From Stomoxys calcitrans (taxonomy: Eukaryota > Arthropoda > Insecta > Diptera > Muscidae), in contig NC_081555.1 in the NCBI RefSeq assembly GCF_963082655.1, forward strand, positions 152,003,007 through 152,067,006: a stretch of 64,000 bases of DNA, given 5' to 3'. A program made the translations under genes and the position numbers. The notes under the pieces are model-generated. The model worked only from the letters and a program-made list of their open reading frames with translations. It did not search any database and was not told the origin of the DNA. Shown here one piece after another: positions 33,100-44,900 of this stretch (position 1 is the first letter of the stretch; each line of letters starts with the position of its first letter).

Positions 33100-34900
33100 T
33101 AAATGCCATGACACGAGGCATGATTTTGGCTGTGGATTTGTGGTTAGTCGGAGACAGAAACACCTTGTCTCCAGCTTTACTCCGGTGGGCTGAGAAGATA
33201 TCCACAATCCGCATAAAAGCCAAATTTTTCAATATCAGCCTTATTTGTGCCCATGCCCCGACGGATGACAAGGACGACCAGACCATGAAATTTCTTTACG
33301 AACGCCTAGAGAGAATATGACTGCTGCCTCGCCCATGATATTAAAATCGTTCTGGGAGATTTTAATGCGATATCCACGAGATATCGCCCTATAATGGGTT
33401 GAGGCTAATTTCGCTGCGGCAAAAACATGGTAGTAAGCAGCACTAGATTTCAACATAAAACAAGTAAAAGCGTGGTAAGTTCGGCCGGACCGAATCTTGG
33501 GAACCCACTACCACGAATTCTGCTTAAACTTTATACAAAATAAATTTAGTTGAAGGCCATAATTTTATTTACATACCAAATTTCTGTCAAACCAGCAAAA
33601 ATGAAAGCTTCTAGGAACCGAACAAGCATAATCGAGAGACCGCTTTACATTAGAGCTATATCTGGTTATACACTGATTTAGACCATACTTGGCACAGTTG
33701 TTGGACAGCCAAATCGGACGAAAATTGCGGTTTGTAAGGGCTCAAGAAGTCAAATCGGGAGATCGGTTCTTATGGGAGCTATATCAGGTTACAGACCGAT
33801 TTGGACCGTACTTGGCAAAGTTGTTGAAAGTCATAACAGAACACTATGTGCAAAATTTCAGCCAAATCGGACAAAAATGTTGGCTTCCATGGCCCAAGAA
33901 GTCAAATCGGGAGATCGGTTTATATGGGAACTATATCAGGTTGTAGACCGATTTGGACCGTACTCGGCACAATTGTTGGAATTGTTTAGCCACATCGGAC
34001 AAAAATTGCGGCTTATAAGGACTCAAGAAGTCAAATCGGGAGATCTGTTTATATGAGAGATATATCTAAATCTGAACCGGTATGGCCCATTTTCAATCCC
34101 CAACGACCTACATCAAAAATAAGAATCTGTGCAAAATTTCAGGCAACTATCTTTACGCGTTCCACCGCTATCGTGATTTCGACAGACGGACGGACATGGC
34201 CAGACCGACTTAGAATGTCGAGACGATCAGGAAGAAATATACTCTATGTGGCCTAAGATCAATATTTCGAGGTGTTTCAAACGGAATGACTAGATTAGTA
34301 TACCACCATCCTATGGTGGTGGGTATGAAAATTCACCAAGCCACATGTCTGTCAGCCGATCAAAACACGAGAAATCAAATTGATCACCTTGTGATAGATG
34401 AAAGGAATTCATCTAGCGCGTTCGACCCTATATATTTGCTCCAATATAGATTCGGATTATTATCTTGTCACAGCAAAGATTCACAGCGGTTTGAGTATGG
34501 CGAGAAAAGTACGATCTGACCCTGCACGGAAGCTGGGCATTGAAAAGTTGCAAACACAACAGGTGGCAACGACATACCATTCGACTGACCCAACTGCTTA
34601 ATGAAATCACTCCTTCTCGCGATGATATAACGGCGCAGTGGCAATCCATTGCCATTTAATGGAAAAGACGACACAATCCGTACATAGGTACCGGAATCCT
34701 CCCCCAAGAAACCCATGGTACCACCAAGAGTGTCGAGATGGTACTAAAGCCAAAAATGCGGCATACAGAGCAACCCTGTAATCAGTAGCAACGCGCCAGA
34801 TGAAGCAGAGGTATCAGAAGAAAAGGAGAGAAGAGAAACGTCTATTCGGCAGAGAGAAAAGCAAAATCGCAACACGTGAGTGTAAGCGAATTGACAGTTA
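33100..34900 (+). mobile_element. RTE-clade endonuclease remnant, split by a DINE
   Basis: First part 33100-33459: LWLVGDRNTLSPALLRWAEK, KAKFFNISLICAHAPTDDKD, DIKIVLGDFNA, RFQHK. Second part from about 34327: KIHQATCLSADQNTRNQIDH then LVIDE, frame joining cleanly across the insertion, with SDxY-type residues following. Both parts are the AP-endonuclease domain of RTE/BovB-like LINEs. Later frame breaks kill it. Confidence 0.75.
33460..34326 (-). mobile_element. DINE-1-like element inserted in an RTE endonuclease
   Basis: Reverse copy, about 867 bp: ACAAGTAAAAGCGTGG, hairpin arms AAGTTCGGCC / GGACCGAATCTT, GGGAACCCACTACCACG, three modules, CAGACGGACGGACATGGCC, TATTTCGAGGTGTTTC, ATCCTATGGTGGTGGGTAT. 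Apparently full length, with the interrupted gene readable on both sides. Confidence 0.8.
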
Positions 34901-34902
34901 TA

Positions 34903-35222
34903 ACATAGACCGACCTGAGCTGCATTGAAAACGGATGTCGACGAACCTAACACAACTCATTGTCGCAATCTTCAGCGAAATCGGATGATAAATGTGGCAT
35001 TAAGAAGAATGCAAAGTTTCAGCTCAGTATCTCTTTTTTGAAGACTGTAGCATAATTTCCACCGACAGGACGGACACACGGACGGGCATGACTAGATCGT
35101 CTTAGATTTTTACGAGGATAAAGATTATATTTAATTTCTAAGGTCGAAAATGGATATTTTGATGAGTTGTAAATGGAATGACTAATTAAATATATCCCCA
35201 TCCTTCTGCAATGGGTATAACA
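34903..35222 (-). mobile_element. DINE-1-like fragment, 5' end (reverse)
   Basis: CAAAGTTTCAGCTCAGTATC, GACAGGACGGACACACGG, GACTAGATCGTCTTAG, ending CCCCATCCTTCTGCAATGGG. Confidence 0.6.
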
Positions 35223-35424
35223 AAAAATGAAATTGCAACAAGCAGCACAAACAATTTAACCTTAAATGTGCACCCCTAAAGTATGCTACAATATTAAACA
35301 CATTCAGGTGGTCTTTGTATTAGAGATGCCAGCAAGGATTTTATTCGAATAAAACGATAAATTGAAAAAGAAATAAAATCTACAATAAAATGTTTTTTTT
35401 TATAAACTGTACCATAGGATGAAA

Positions 35425-36619
35425 TTTTCATTTGTGCTTCTCAAAGGGTCTATAAAGTATATATAAAGTGTGAAGTATATATATTCATCGTCATAATGTT
35501 CGATATACCTATGTCTATTCGCTATATGACCCATAAAAACCTGTCCCAAATTGGGACAGTGAGTTGTGTTAGGCCACTCAACATCCTTTTTCAATTTGGC
35601 CCAGATCGGTCCAGATTTGGATACAGCTGCTACATAGACTGATCTCTCCATTTAAGGTCTTGGACCCATAAAAGACGCATTTATTGCCCGATTTCGCCGA
35701 AATTTGGCCCAGTAAGTTCTGTTAGGCTCTTCGACAAAACCATGCTAATCGACACATCGAAATATCCATTTCCGACCCTATAAGGTATATATATTCTTGA
35801 TCAGCGTAAAAATCTAAGGCGATCTAGACATGTCCGTCCGCCTTTCCGCCTGTCCGTCTGTCTGTTGAAATCACGCTACAGTCTTCAAAAATAGAGATAT
35901 TGAGCTGACACTTTGCACAGATTCTTTTCTTGTCCATAGGCAGGTTAAGTTCGAAGATGGGCTTTGTCGGACAATATCTTGATATAGCCCCCGTATAGAC
36001 CGATCCGCCGATTAAGGGTCTTAGTCCAATAAAAGCCACATTTATTATCCGATTTTGCCGAAATTTGGGACAGTGAGTTGGGTTAGGCCCTTCAACATCC
36101 CTCGTCAATTTGGCTCAGATCGGTCCAGATTTGGATATAGGTACCATATAGACCGATCCTCCGATTTAGGGTCTTAGGCCAATAAAAGCCACATTTATTG
36201 TCCGATTTTGCTGAAATTAGGGACAGTGAGTTAGGTGTGGCCCTTCGACATCCTTCGTCAATTTGGCTCATATCGGTCCAGATTTGGATATAGCTGCCAT
36301 ATTGATAGACCCTCCGATTTAGGGTCTAAGACCCATAAAAGGCACATTTATTGTCCGATGTCGCTGAAATTTGGGACATTGAGTTAAGCTAAATCCCTTG
36401 ACATAGTTCTGCATTATGGCACAGATCGGTCAATATTTGAATATAGCTGAGATATAGACCGATCTTTCGGTTTTAGGTTTTGGGCCCATAAAAGGCACAC
36501 TTATTGTCCGATGATGCCGAAATTTGGGACAGAGAGTTAAGAAAGTGGTTTATATATATACCCGAGGTGAAGGGTATCCAAAGTTCGGCCCGGCCGAACT
36601 TAATGTCATTTTACTTGTT
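35425..36619 (+). mobile_element. DINE-1-like elements, one truncated and one fuller
   Basis: A truncated piece (35425-35735) with one module is followed by a second copy from about 35745: CGACCCTATAAGGTATATA, ACATGTCCGTCCGCC, four modules, and 3' end AGGGTATCCAAAGTTCGG, CCGGCCGAACTTAATGTC, TTTTACTTGTT. This copy ends about 415 bp beyond the stop codon of the first P450. Confidence 0.7.
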
Positions 36620-37034
36620 ATTGTGCATTTCGGCGTTAGGAAGTAGTGTACGAATTTTACCCCAATTCGCACTTTGCTTCTGCTTGGGGCTTAGGGGCGA
36701 AGAAGATCTCAATAAAACTCCAATTGTCTTCAGTTTTATACTGCGCTTGCTCTTTATACACATAATAAATCTTATAACTCTCATACAATAGTATTCATTC
36801 TTCATTATTAGCTTCAATAATTGCCTTACAAAACTAGAGTTAGTAACAATAGTGAGTCTCCAAACAAACAAGCTCCAAAATCATTTCTAGGGCGAGATAG
36901 GGGTTTATAAGTTCCGGTGAAGTTGAGTAAAGAATATCTTAAGCTTGAAAATGTGTTAGTTTAGTTAGTTAGTGTATGAATGTATATAAATGTATCTATA
37001 TATCACTTATTATTACGTCATTGGTCCGTTTTTT
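36620..37034. other. 3' flank of first P450
   Basis: No repeat recognised. Probably includes the 3' untranslated region of the minus-strand gene; no exact AATAAA was found, only TATAAA-like variants. Confidence 0.4.
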
Positions 37035-40000
37035 TTACGTGGCCTTCGTGGCCTCTGGTCTACGCTCCAACATGATATTAAAGCCATTTTCCATTTTCAA
37101 AATAATATCAGCTTGTAGCCTGAAATCTTCCTCTGTTCTCTTCGAGTCCACAACATAATTACGAATTATGGTAGAGAGTAGAACCTTCAATTTCAGCATG
37201 GCATATTTGCGTCCCACACAACTTCGGGGCCCAGCACTAAATGGTATAAAACTATAATAATGCCGATTAGCCATTCTCTCGGGTAGGAAGTTGTCAGGAT
37301 CGAATTTCTCCGGATTGGGGAAATATTTGGGATTACGATGCACGGCATATTGAATAATGACCACTGTGGTACCTTTAGGTACAATATAAGGCCCTGAGAC
37401 TAATTTCACATCTTTCTCAGTGCGCCTGGCTATTAGAGGTACTGGTGGATACAAACGCAAAGTTTCCATAATGACACGTTCCAAATATTTCATTTCCATG
37501 GTATCGTTGAAGGTACAATCACGCATAAAATTCTCTCCAAATATGGCTTTTTGTTCCGCCAAAACTTTAGCCTGTATGTCCTTGTGAATGCCCAGCATGC
37601 AAAGGACAAAACTCGAACCGGCCGAGGTGGTATCGTGGCCCTAGTTAGAGAGGGGAAGTCATTACATTACTGGCTTTACTTAAGACTAAGGGAATTTATA
37701 GAGTGAGCGTATTACCTCGAACATTATGGTATTGACTTCATCGATTACATCCTTATCGGTCCATTCGATTTCGGGGTTTTTGGACATAGCCATCATGGCA
37801 TCCAATAAGGCCAAACGCTTTTTGGCACCTACGAAGAAGAAATTTTTTTCATGAATTTTTTTATAAATTCAATAAAATAACATAAAACAAAGACCGATGT
37901 TTTCGTGATGCTTAGTGGCGGTATAGAATGTATATCGCCTTGCTATAATGACATCAGCGTAGCAGTTGAAGAACAACATGGCTGTAAAAGCCTATGGATT
38001 ACCAGCAAATCTAGTAAGCATGACTCTGATGTTACGTGATAAGCGAGGCTAGGTAATCTGGCCAGAGAAATCGTAACCGATGACTGGTACTTCAGAATAC
38101 TATACCCCGTTCACAGAAAAGGATTAAAGACAGTATATGCCAACTACAGAGGAATATGTCTACCATCCACCTAATACAAAGTACTTTTAAGCATACTAGG
38201 AATTATTAGTGAACTCGCCTTTTCTTCTCATTACATCAAAATGTGGGAAGACAAATCGAAACTTTTCATATTTTCGTCGACTATAAAGTAGCAGCCCTAT
38301 GCATTCAAAGCTGTTTAAAGCCATGTCAGAGTTTTATATCCTTGCAAAATCTATACGACTTATCAGGATGACACTAACAGCCACACGTCTGTCAGTTAAA
38401 ATAAAAAACAACCTCCGGGCATTCAACACCAGATGTGGTTTCAGACGGGGAGACACGTTATTGTATGATCTTTGTACCCTACACCACCACTGTGGTACAA
38501 GGTATTATAACATTCTGCATTTGTTTGCAACGCAAAGAAGGAAAAAAGCCAAATCCATTGATAAGTATACCGATCGGCGTAGAATCAGTTCCTGATTCAA
38601 TTTAGCTATGTCCGTCTGTCTGTATTCTTGTGTTCAAGGTACAGGTCGCATTACTTGTCGGATTGTCATGAAATTTTGCACAAGTCTCTTTCATGGTCCA
38701 AAGACAAATGCCATTGATTTTGAAAAAAAATCGGATCAGATTTAGATGTAGCCCCCAAAAATATATCTTTCTTCCGTGTTTGAAGGCCGTAGTCGCCACA
38801 ATTTTTATCCCATCTTTGCATGACAGTTTTTATTTGACGTCCCAGTACGAGAGCAAAATTTCATGAAAATCGGATCAGATTTAGATATAGATATAGCTCC
38901 CATATATATATCTTTCAACCGATATGTCCTTTTAAGGCTTTAGTAGCCAGCATTGTTGTCCGATCTTTTGCATGACATGTTTTTATTGACGTCCCAATAC
39001 GTGTGCAAAATTTCATAAAACCGATTCCGATTTGGATATAGCTCCCATATATATATTTCATCCGATATGATATTTGAAGGCTTTAGTAACCACAACTTTG
39101 GTCCAATCTTTCCAAAATGTTGCATGAGATGTTTTATTTGGCGTCCCAGTGCGAGTGCAAAATTTCATAAAAATCGGTTCAGATTAAGATACAGCTCCCA
39201 TATATATCTTTCATCCGATATGTCTTTTTAAGGCTGTAGATCTCACAATTTTGGTCCGATCTTTACAAAATTTAGCGCGAGACATTTTATTTGACGTCCC
39301 CAATGGTTGCATGGGTTTAGAGTACATATGGAGTAAAAAACAAGTAAGAGCGTGCTAAGTTCGCCCGGGCCGAATCTTATATACCCTCCACCATGGATTG
39401 CATTTGTCGAGTTCTATGCGCGGTATCTCTTTTTAGGCAAACAAAGAATATTGAATAAGAACTATTATGCTATTGCAGCTATCACAAGTTATAGTCCGAT
39501 TCGGACCATAAATGAATGCTGAACATTGTAGAAGTCATTGTGTAACATTTCAGATAAAAATTCGATAAAGATTCGGATAAAAATTGCCGCTTGTAGGGGC
39601 TCAAGAAGCAAAATCGGGAGATCGGTTTATATGGGAGCTATATTAAGCTATTGATCGATTCAGACCATATTAGACACGTATGTTGAAGGTCATGAGAGAA
39701 GCCGTTGTACAAAATTTCTTCGAAATCGGTTGAGAATTGCGCCCTCTAGAGGCTCAAGAAGTCAAAATCCCAGATTGGTTTATATGGCAGCTATATTAGG
39801 TTATGTACCGATTTGCGCCATACTTAACGCAGTTCTTGGAAGTCATAATAAAACTCCACATGCAAAATTTCAGCCAAATCGGGTGATATTGCGCCCTCTA
39901 GCGGCTCAAGAAGACAAGACCCCAGATTAGTTTATATGGCAGCTATACCAGGTTTATGAACCAATTTAAACCATACTTAGCACAGTTCTTGGGACATGGC

Positions 40001-41418
40001 TAGATCGGGACATGGCTAGATCAACTTAAAATGTCATGTCGATCAAGAATATAAATACTTTGACAAAATTAGTATACCCCATCCTATGATGGAGAGTATA
40101 AAAATCCTTATACCAAGATTGAAGACTATTGGATGAAAATTGCGACCTGTATTTTGTACACAAATTAAGATGGACAGGCAGACAGTAGTGAGTCTGATTC
40201 AATCAGTATACTTAACAATGGGTCTAGCTCTCTTCCTTCTTGGTGTAACAAACAAATGCACTGAGTTATAATATCCTGTACCATAATAGTGGTGTAGGGG
40301 AGAAAAATTAAATTTGCCCAATGGCTTCCTCCAAGTTTCTTGATGCAGCCTACAAAAAATTTCACTTACCCACATCATTTTCATCAATGTCATCCAAATC
40401 ATCACGCAAACCCTCCTTCTTCGCCTGTTTCTTTTGTTTATCACCGCTTTCCACCTCCTCAACAATGGCCCGCGATTCAGCATTGAAATTCTCTTGACGA
40501 TCCTTAACCACCTTGCGCGTTAAACCCAAAATGATATCCATCATTTTCTTGCCCTTCACACTCATCTTAGTCATATTGTACATGGCATCCAGGCGATAAA
40601 AGAATTTCATTTGTCTCTTATGTATGATGTCACACATATCCACCACAGCTTTGGCATACTCCAAACTTTTGTTATCATCCGGAATCTTCTTTACCCCCAT
40701 AGCGGTAGAAAGTAAAATTTCCACTGTGGTCTGGGACATGTAGTCATGAACATCAAACTCCTTGCCAATTTCTTTGGCCATACGTTCCACTACCTTCTTG
40801 GAGTGTTGCACAAAGGTGGGTATGAAACTCTTTAGAATGCTTTGATGGAAGGTGGGGGCAATCATTTTACGATGATGTTGCCAATGATGACCATTCGAAA
40901 TTAGTAGACCATCGCCAAACCATGGCTTGAAAAAGCGATATTCTGTGGATTTTTCCAGGTGGGTATGGGTACTGAGTATGAGTTCGATGTCGGGAGGATT
41001 GGAGAGAAAGACTACCAGCATGGGACCCAAAAAGGCACGAAAAGCTTCACCATAGGTGTCAATGTAACTTTTGGCACGGCTAAGGATTTCTGGAGAGTAA
41101 AAGGAAAAAATTGAGAAGTTTTGAAAAAATCAATCAAATATTTTGGTGATTTGAAGAGTGAAAATAAGAAAAATTTGTTGAAATACTATTTCCCCTCAAC
41201 TTACCCGCATTTGTCAAATGAGCCACCAAATGGCCATGACCTATCAATGGCAATCTGGGAGGGCTTGGCATTTTCTCCGATAATTGGTAAGCCCTTGTAT
41301 TCCTTAGCCATATTTCATAGAGTCCAATAACTACGGCAATACCCAAAATGGCTGACCACATAGGACTCTCGAAGGACGTGGGTGTTCCAACTGTTGCAGT
41401 AGAATTATCCATTTCCAT
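37035..41418 (-). CDS. CYP4G: Cytochrome P450, CYP4G subfamily (550 aa, four exons)
   Basis: Join on the minus strand: 41418-41205, 41089-40370, 37828-37716, 37640-37035. Splice sites GCGG|GTAAGT...CCAG|AAATC, GTGG|GTAAGT...GTAG|GTGCC, GAG|GTAAT...CTAG|GGC keep phase, and the total is 550 codons plus stop. Membrane anchor about residues 20-37; PSPPRLPLIG hinge; CYP4G acidic insertion ending GLRDDLDDIDENDVG at about 312; GHDTT 350-354; ETLR 408-411; PERM; heme loop FSAGPRSCVG with Cys490. By eye it is closer to Drosophila CYP4G1 than its downstream neighbour is (for example DTMEMKYLERV, PERMANRHYYSFIPFSAGPR). Expected role: ER oxidative decarbonylase of oenocytes completing cuticular hydrocarbon synthesis (inferred). 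Two ATGs, codons 1 and 3, compete as start; the first is chosen. The ATG follows a pyrimidine tract and TAG, so a leader intron cannot be excluded. Confidence 0.94.
38040..38475 (+). mobile_element. RTE-clade reverse transcriptase remnant
   Basis: Plus frames: VYANYRGICLPST then YKVLLSILGIISE (38135-38215), KAMSEFYILAKSIRLIRMTL (38320-38380), CGFRRGDTLLYDL (38435-38475), matching the NYRGISL, RAM..FGIP.KLI.L..MTL and GFRQGD.LS..LF blocks of RTE/BovB-like RT. The second-half motifs (YADD) are absent. May be the same original element as the endonuclease pieces at 32270 and 33100. Confidence 0.7.
38476..39335 (+). mobile_element. DINE-like element, second type
   Basis: Starts near ACCACCACTGTGGTACAAGG and AACATTCTGCATTTGTTTGC, then ATTTAGCTATGTCCGTCTG, then modules of about 140 bp (GATATAGCTCCCATATATAT, GCATGACATGTTTTTATTG). 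Same general layout as the main family but different modules. The matching 5' part lies in inverted orientation at 40160-40312. Confidence 0.6.
39341..40103 (-). mobile_element. DINE-1-like element, reverse, full length
   Basis: AACAAGTAAGAGCGTGCTAAG, shown by its parts ACAAGTAAGAGCG and TGCTAAGTTCG, hairpin, TATATACCCTCCACCATGG, three modules, CATGGCTAGATCAACTTAAA, ATCCTATGATGGAGAGTATA. Inserted inside the DINE-like sequence of the P450 intron. Confidence 0.75.
40160..40312 (-). repeat. Inverted copy of second-type DINE 5' end
   Basis: Its reverse complement (CCTACACCACTATTATGG, CAGTGCATTTGTTTGTTACA, AGTATACTGATTGAATCAG, CTGTCTGCCTGTCC) aligns with 38466-38625. The pair could fold back within the intron transcript. 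Confidence 0.65.
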
Positions 41419-41523
41419 TTCTACAAAAAAAGACACCAATTGTAATCCTTAATTTTTTTATAACTATTTTTTTCCCACTCAACTGCTCTGAGGAACAGCT
41501 TTATCCGAATGTTATTTTTCTAC

Positions 41524-41558
41524 TGCCAACGATTCCATAAAATTTCTAGAGTTTTATA
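41524..41558 (-). promoter_or_regulatory. Candidate core promoter of first P450
   Basis: TATAAAA on the minus strand at 41558-41552, with GGCAGTAG about 34 bp downstream (A at 41524) as a weak initiator. No ATG occurs between there and the start codon at 41418, giving a leader of about 106 nt. Sequence-only prediction. Confidence 0.4.
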
Positions 41559-41559
41559 A

Positions 41560-41984
41560 TATTCGAATAATTGCTCAATGCATAGCTAATTAATTTCAGA
41601 GTTCATTCTTCCTTTTTGTCCAGTCGTTTATCCGATTTTAATTTATTTGCATTCAAATTACATTGTTTTGAACATTTTTATTGGGATTGGGGTGTGTTGT
41701 ACGTATGCTTTCAATTCTTGATGGGCTTCGTATGATATATTTTATTGTCTCATTATGTTTTTTTCTAAAGTATTCGTAGGTACTGTTTGTACGGTCGTTT
41801 CTTATGATCAACACATTAAACGCTGCTCTATGAGGTAATGCAAAGAGAACATTGACCTTATTGGTCATATTTGGTGCAGCAACCTAAAAGAAAACATACA
41901 TGTTGAAAAATTTCCATCAACAAAATGTTTTATCCCTCACATATTGACCTATTTATCAGCAGACAACTGCATTTTTTTTTCCTT
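41560..41984. other. Spacer between first P450 promoter and satellite
   Basis: About 425 bp of AT-rich sequence without recognised repeats; the likely proximal regulatory region of the P450 gene. Confidence 0.4.
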
Positions 41985-44900
41985 AAATCTTAAATCAAAA
42001 TTTTTACGAAAATCCATTACAAATCGAAATTTCAGTTGGAAAACTTAAAATGGCTGTATCTCCTAAACTATGCGTCCTAGAGGGAAATGGGCCTTAATTC
42101 GTGACTCCATCAAAAAATTCATAATTTCATTGAAAATCCATTAAAAATCGAAATTTCAGTTGGAAAACTTAAAATGGCTGTATCTTCCAAACTATATCTT
42201 AACTCGTGACTCCATCAAAAAATCCAAAATATCATTGAAAATCCAAAAAAAGTCGAAATTTCCGTTGGAGAACGTAAAATGGCTGTATCTACAAAACTAT
42301 GCGTCCTAGAGAGAAATGGGCCTTAATTCGTGACTCCATCAAAAAATCCATAATTTCAACGAAAATCCAAAAAAAAATCGAAATTTTAGTTGGAAAACTT
42401 AAAATGGCTATATATCCTAAACTATGCGTCCTAGAGGGAAATGAGCCTTAATTCGTGACTGCATCAAAAAATCCATAATTTCATTGAAAATGCAAAAAAA
42501 AATTCGAAATTTCCGTTGGAAAACTTAAAATGGCTGTATCTCCTAAACTATGCGTCCTAGAGGGAAATGGGCCTTAATTCGTGACTCCATCAAAAAATCC
42601 ATAATTTCATTGAAAATCCAATAAAATTCGAAATTTCAGTTGGAATACTTAAAATGGCTGTATCTCCTAAACTATGCGTCCTTGAGGGAAATGGGCCTTA
42701 ATTTGTGACTCCTTAAAAAAATCCATAATTTCATTGAAAATCCAATAAAATTCGAAATTTGAGTTAAAATGGCGATGTCTCCTAAACTGTGCGTCCTAGA
42801 GGGAAATGGGCCTTAATTCGTGACTCCATCATTGAAGATCCAATAAAATTCGAAATTTCAGTTGGAAAACTTGAAATGGCTGTATCTCCTAAACTATGCG
42901 TCCTAGAGGGAAATGGGCCTTAATTCGTGACTCCCTAAAAATATTCAAAATTTCATAGAATAATTAAAATGGCTATATATCCTAAATTATGCGTCCTAGA
43001 GGGAAATGGGCCTTAATTCGTGACTCCATCAAAAAATCCATAATTTTGTCGAAAATCCATTAACAATCGAAATTTCAGTTGGAAGACTTAAAATGGCTGT
43101 ATCTCCTAAACTATGCGTCCTAGAGGGAAATGGGCTTTAATTCGTGACTCCATCAAAAAATCCATAATTTCATCGAAAATCCATTAACAATCGCAATTTC
43201 AATTGAAAAACTTAAAATGGCATCTCCTAAACAATGCGTCCTAACGGAACTTGAGACTTAATTCGTGACTCCATCAAAAAATCCATAATTTCATTGAAAA
43301 TTCATTAAAAATTCGAAATTTTAGTTGGAAAACTTAATATGGCTGTATCTCTTAAACTATGCGTCCTAGAGGGAAATGGGCCTTAATTCGTGACTCCATC
43401 AAAAAATCCATAATTTTGTCGAAAATCCATTAACAATCGAAATTTCAGTTGGAAGACTTAAAATGGCTGTATCTCCTAAACTATGCGTCCTAGAAGGAAA
43501 TGGGCTTTAATTCGTGACTCCATCAAAAAATCCATAATATTATGGAAAATCCAAAAAAAATCGAAATTTCAGTTGGAAAACTTATAATGGATGTATCTCC
43601 TAAACTATGCGTCTTAGAGGGAAACGGGCATTAATGCGTGACTCCATCAAAAAATCCATAATTTTATTGAAGATCCAAAAAAAAATTCGAAATTTCCGTT
43701 GGAAATCTTAAAATGGCTGTATCTCCCAAACTATGCGTCCTAGAGGGAAATGGGCTTTAATTCGTGGCTCCATCAAAAAATCCATTATATCAGTTGGAAA
43801 ACTTTAAATGGCTGTATCTCCTAAACTATGCGTCCTAGAGGGAAATGGGCCTTAATTCGTGACTGCATCAAAAAATTCAAAATTTTATCGAAAATTTATT
43901 AAAAATCGAAATTTCAGTTGGAAAACTTAATATGGCTGTATCTCCTAAACTATGCGTCCTAGAGGGAAATGGGCATTAATTCGTGACTCCATTAAAAAAT
44001 CCGTTATATCATTGAAAATCCAAAAAAAAATCGAAATTTCACTTGGAAAACTTAAAATGGCTGTATCTCCTAAACTATGCGTCCTAGAGGGAAATGGGCT
44101 TTAATTCGTGACCCCATCAAAAGATCCATAATTTCATCGAAAATCCAAAAAAAATCGAAATTTCAGTTGGAAAACTTAAAATGGCTGTATCTCCTAAACT
44201 AAGCGTCCTAGAGTGAAATAGGCCTTCATTCGTGACTCCATCAAAAAATCCATAATTTCATCGAGAATCCAAAAAAAAATCGAAATTTCAGTTGGAAAAC
44301 TTAAAATGGCTGTATCTCCTAAACTATGCGTCCTACAGGGAAATGGGCTTTAATTTGTGACTCCATCAAAAAATCCATAATTTCATCGAAAATCCAAAAA
44401 AAATCTAATTTTCAGTTGGAAAACTTAAAATGGCTGTATCTCCTAAACAATGCGTCCTAACGGGAATTGAGCTTTAATTCGTGACTCCATCAAAAAATCC
44501 ATAATTTCATTTAAAATTTTAATTGGAAAACTTAAATTGGCTGTATCTCCTAAACTATGCGTCCTAGAGGGAAACGGGCATAAATTCTGGACTCCATCAA
44601 AAAATCCATAATTTCATTGAAAATCCAAAAAAATTCGAAATTTCACTTGGAAATCTTAAAATTGGTGTATCTCCTAAACTATGCGTCCTAGAGGGAAATG
44701 GGCTTTAATTTCATTGAAAATCCAAAAAAAATTCGAAATTTTCGTTGGAAAACTTAAAATGGCTTTATCTCCTAAACTATGCGTCCTAGAGGGAAATAGG
44801 CCTTCATTCGTGACTCCATCAAAAAATCCATAATTTCATTGAAAATCCAAAAAAAATCGAAATTTCAGTTGGAAAACTTAAAATGGCTGTAACTCCTAAA

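Larger units (their letters stand above)
37829..40369 (-). other. 2.5-kb intron of first P450 with nested repeats
   Basis: Bounded by GT (40369-40368) and AG (37830-37829). Contains an RTE reverse-transcriptase remnant, inverted copies of a second DINE-like type, and a full DINE inserted in that. The other two introns are 115 and 75 bp. Confidence 0.85.

Noticed and set aside
32270..38475. One continuous RTE element spanning 32.3-38.5 kb
   Set aside because: The pieces are in the right order (endonuclease start, middle, end, RT) but a Jockey tail, a P450 3' end and exons, and several DINEs lie between, so they are more safely treated as separate remnants.
41419..41440. Splice acceptor (pyrimidine tract then TAG) directly before the first P450 start codon
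   Set aside because: Plausible, but a TATA box with an ATG-free leader 140 bp upstream explains the gene without a leader intron; it cannot be decided without transcripts.
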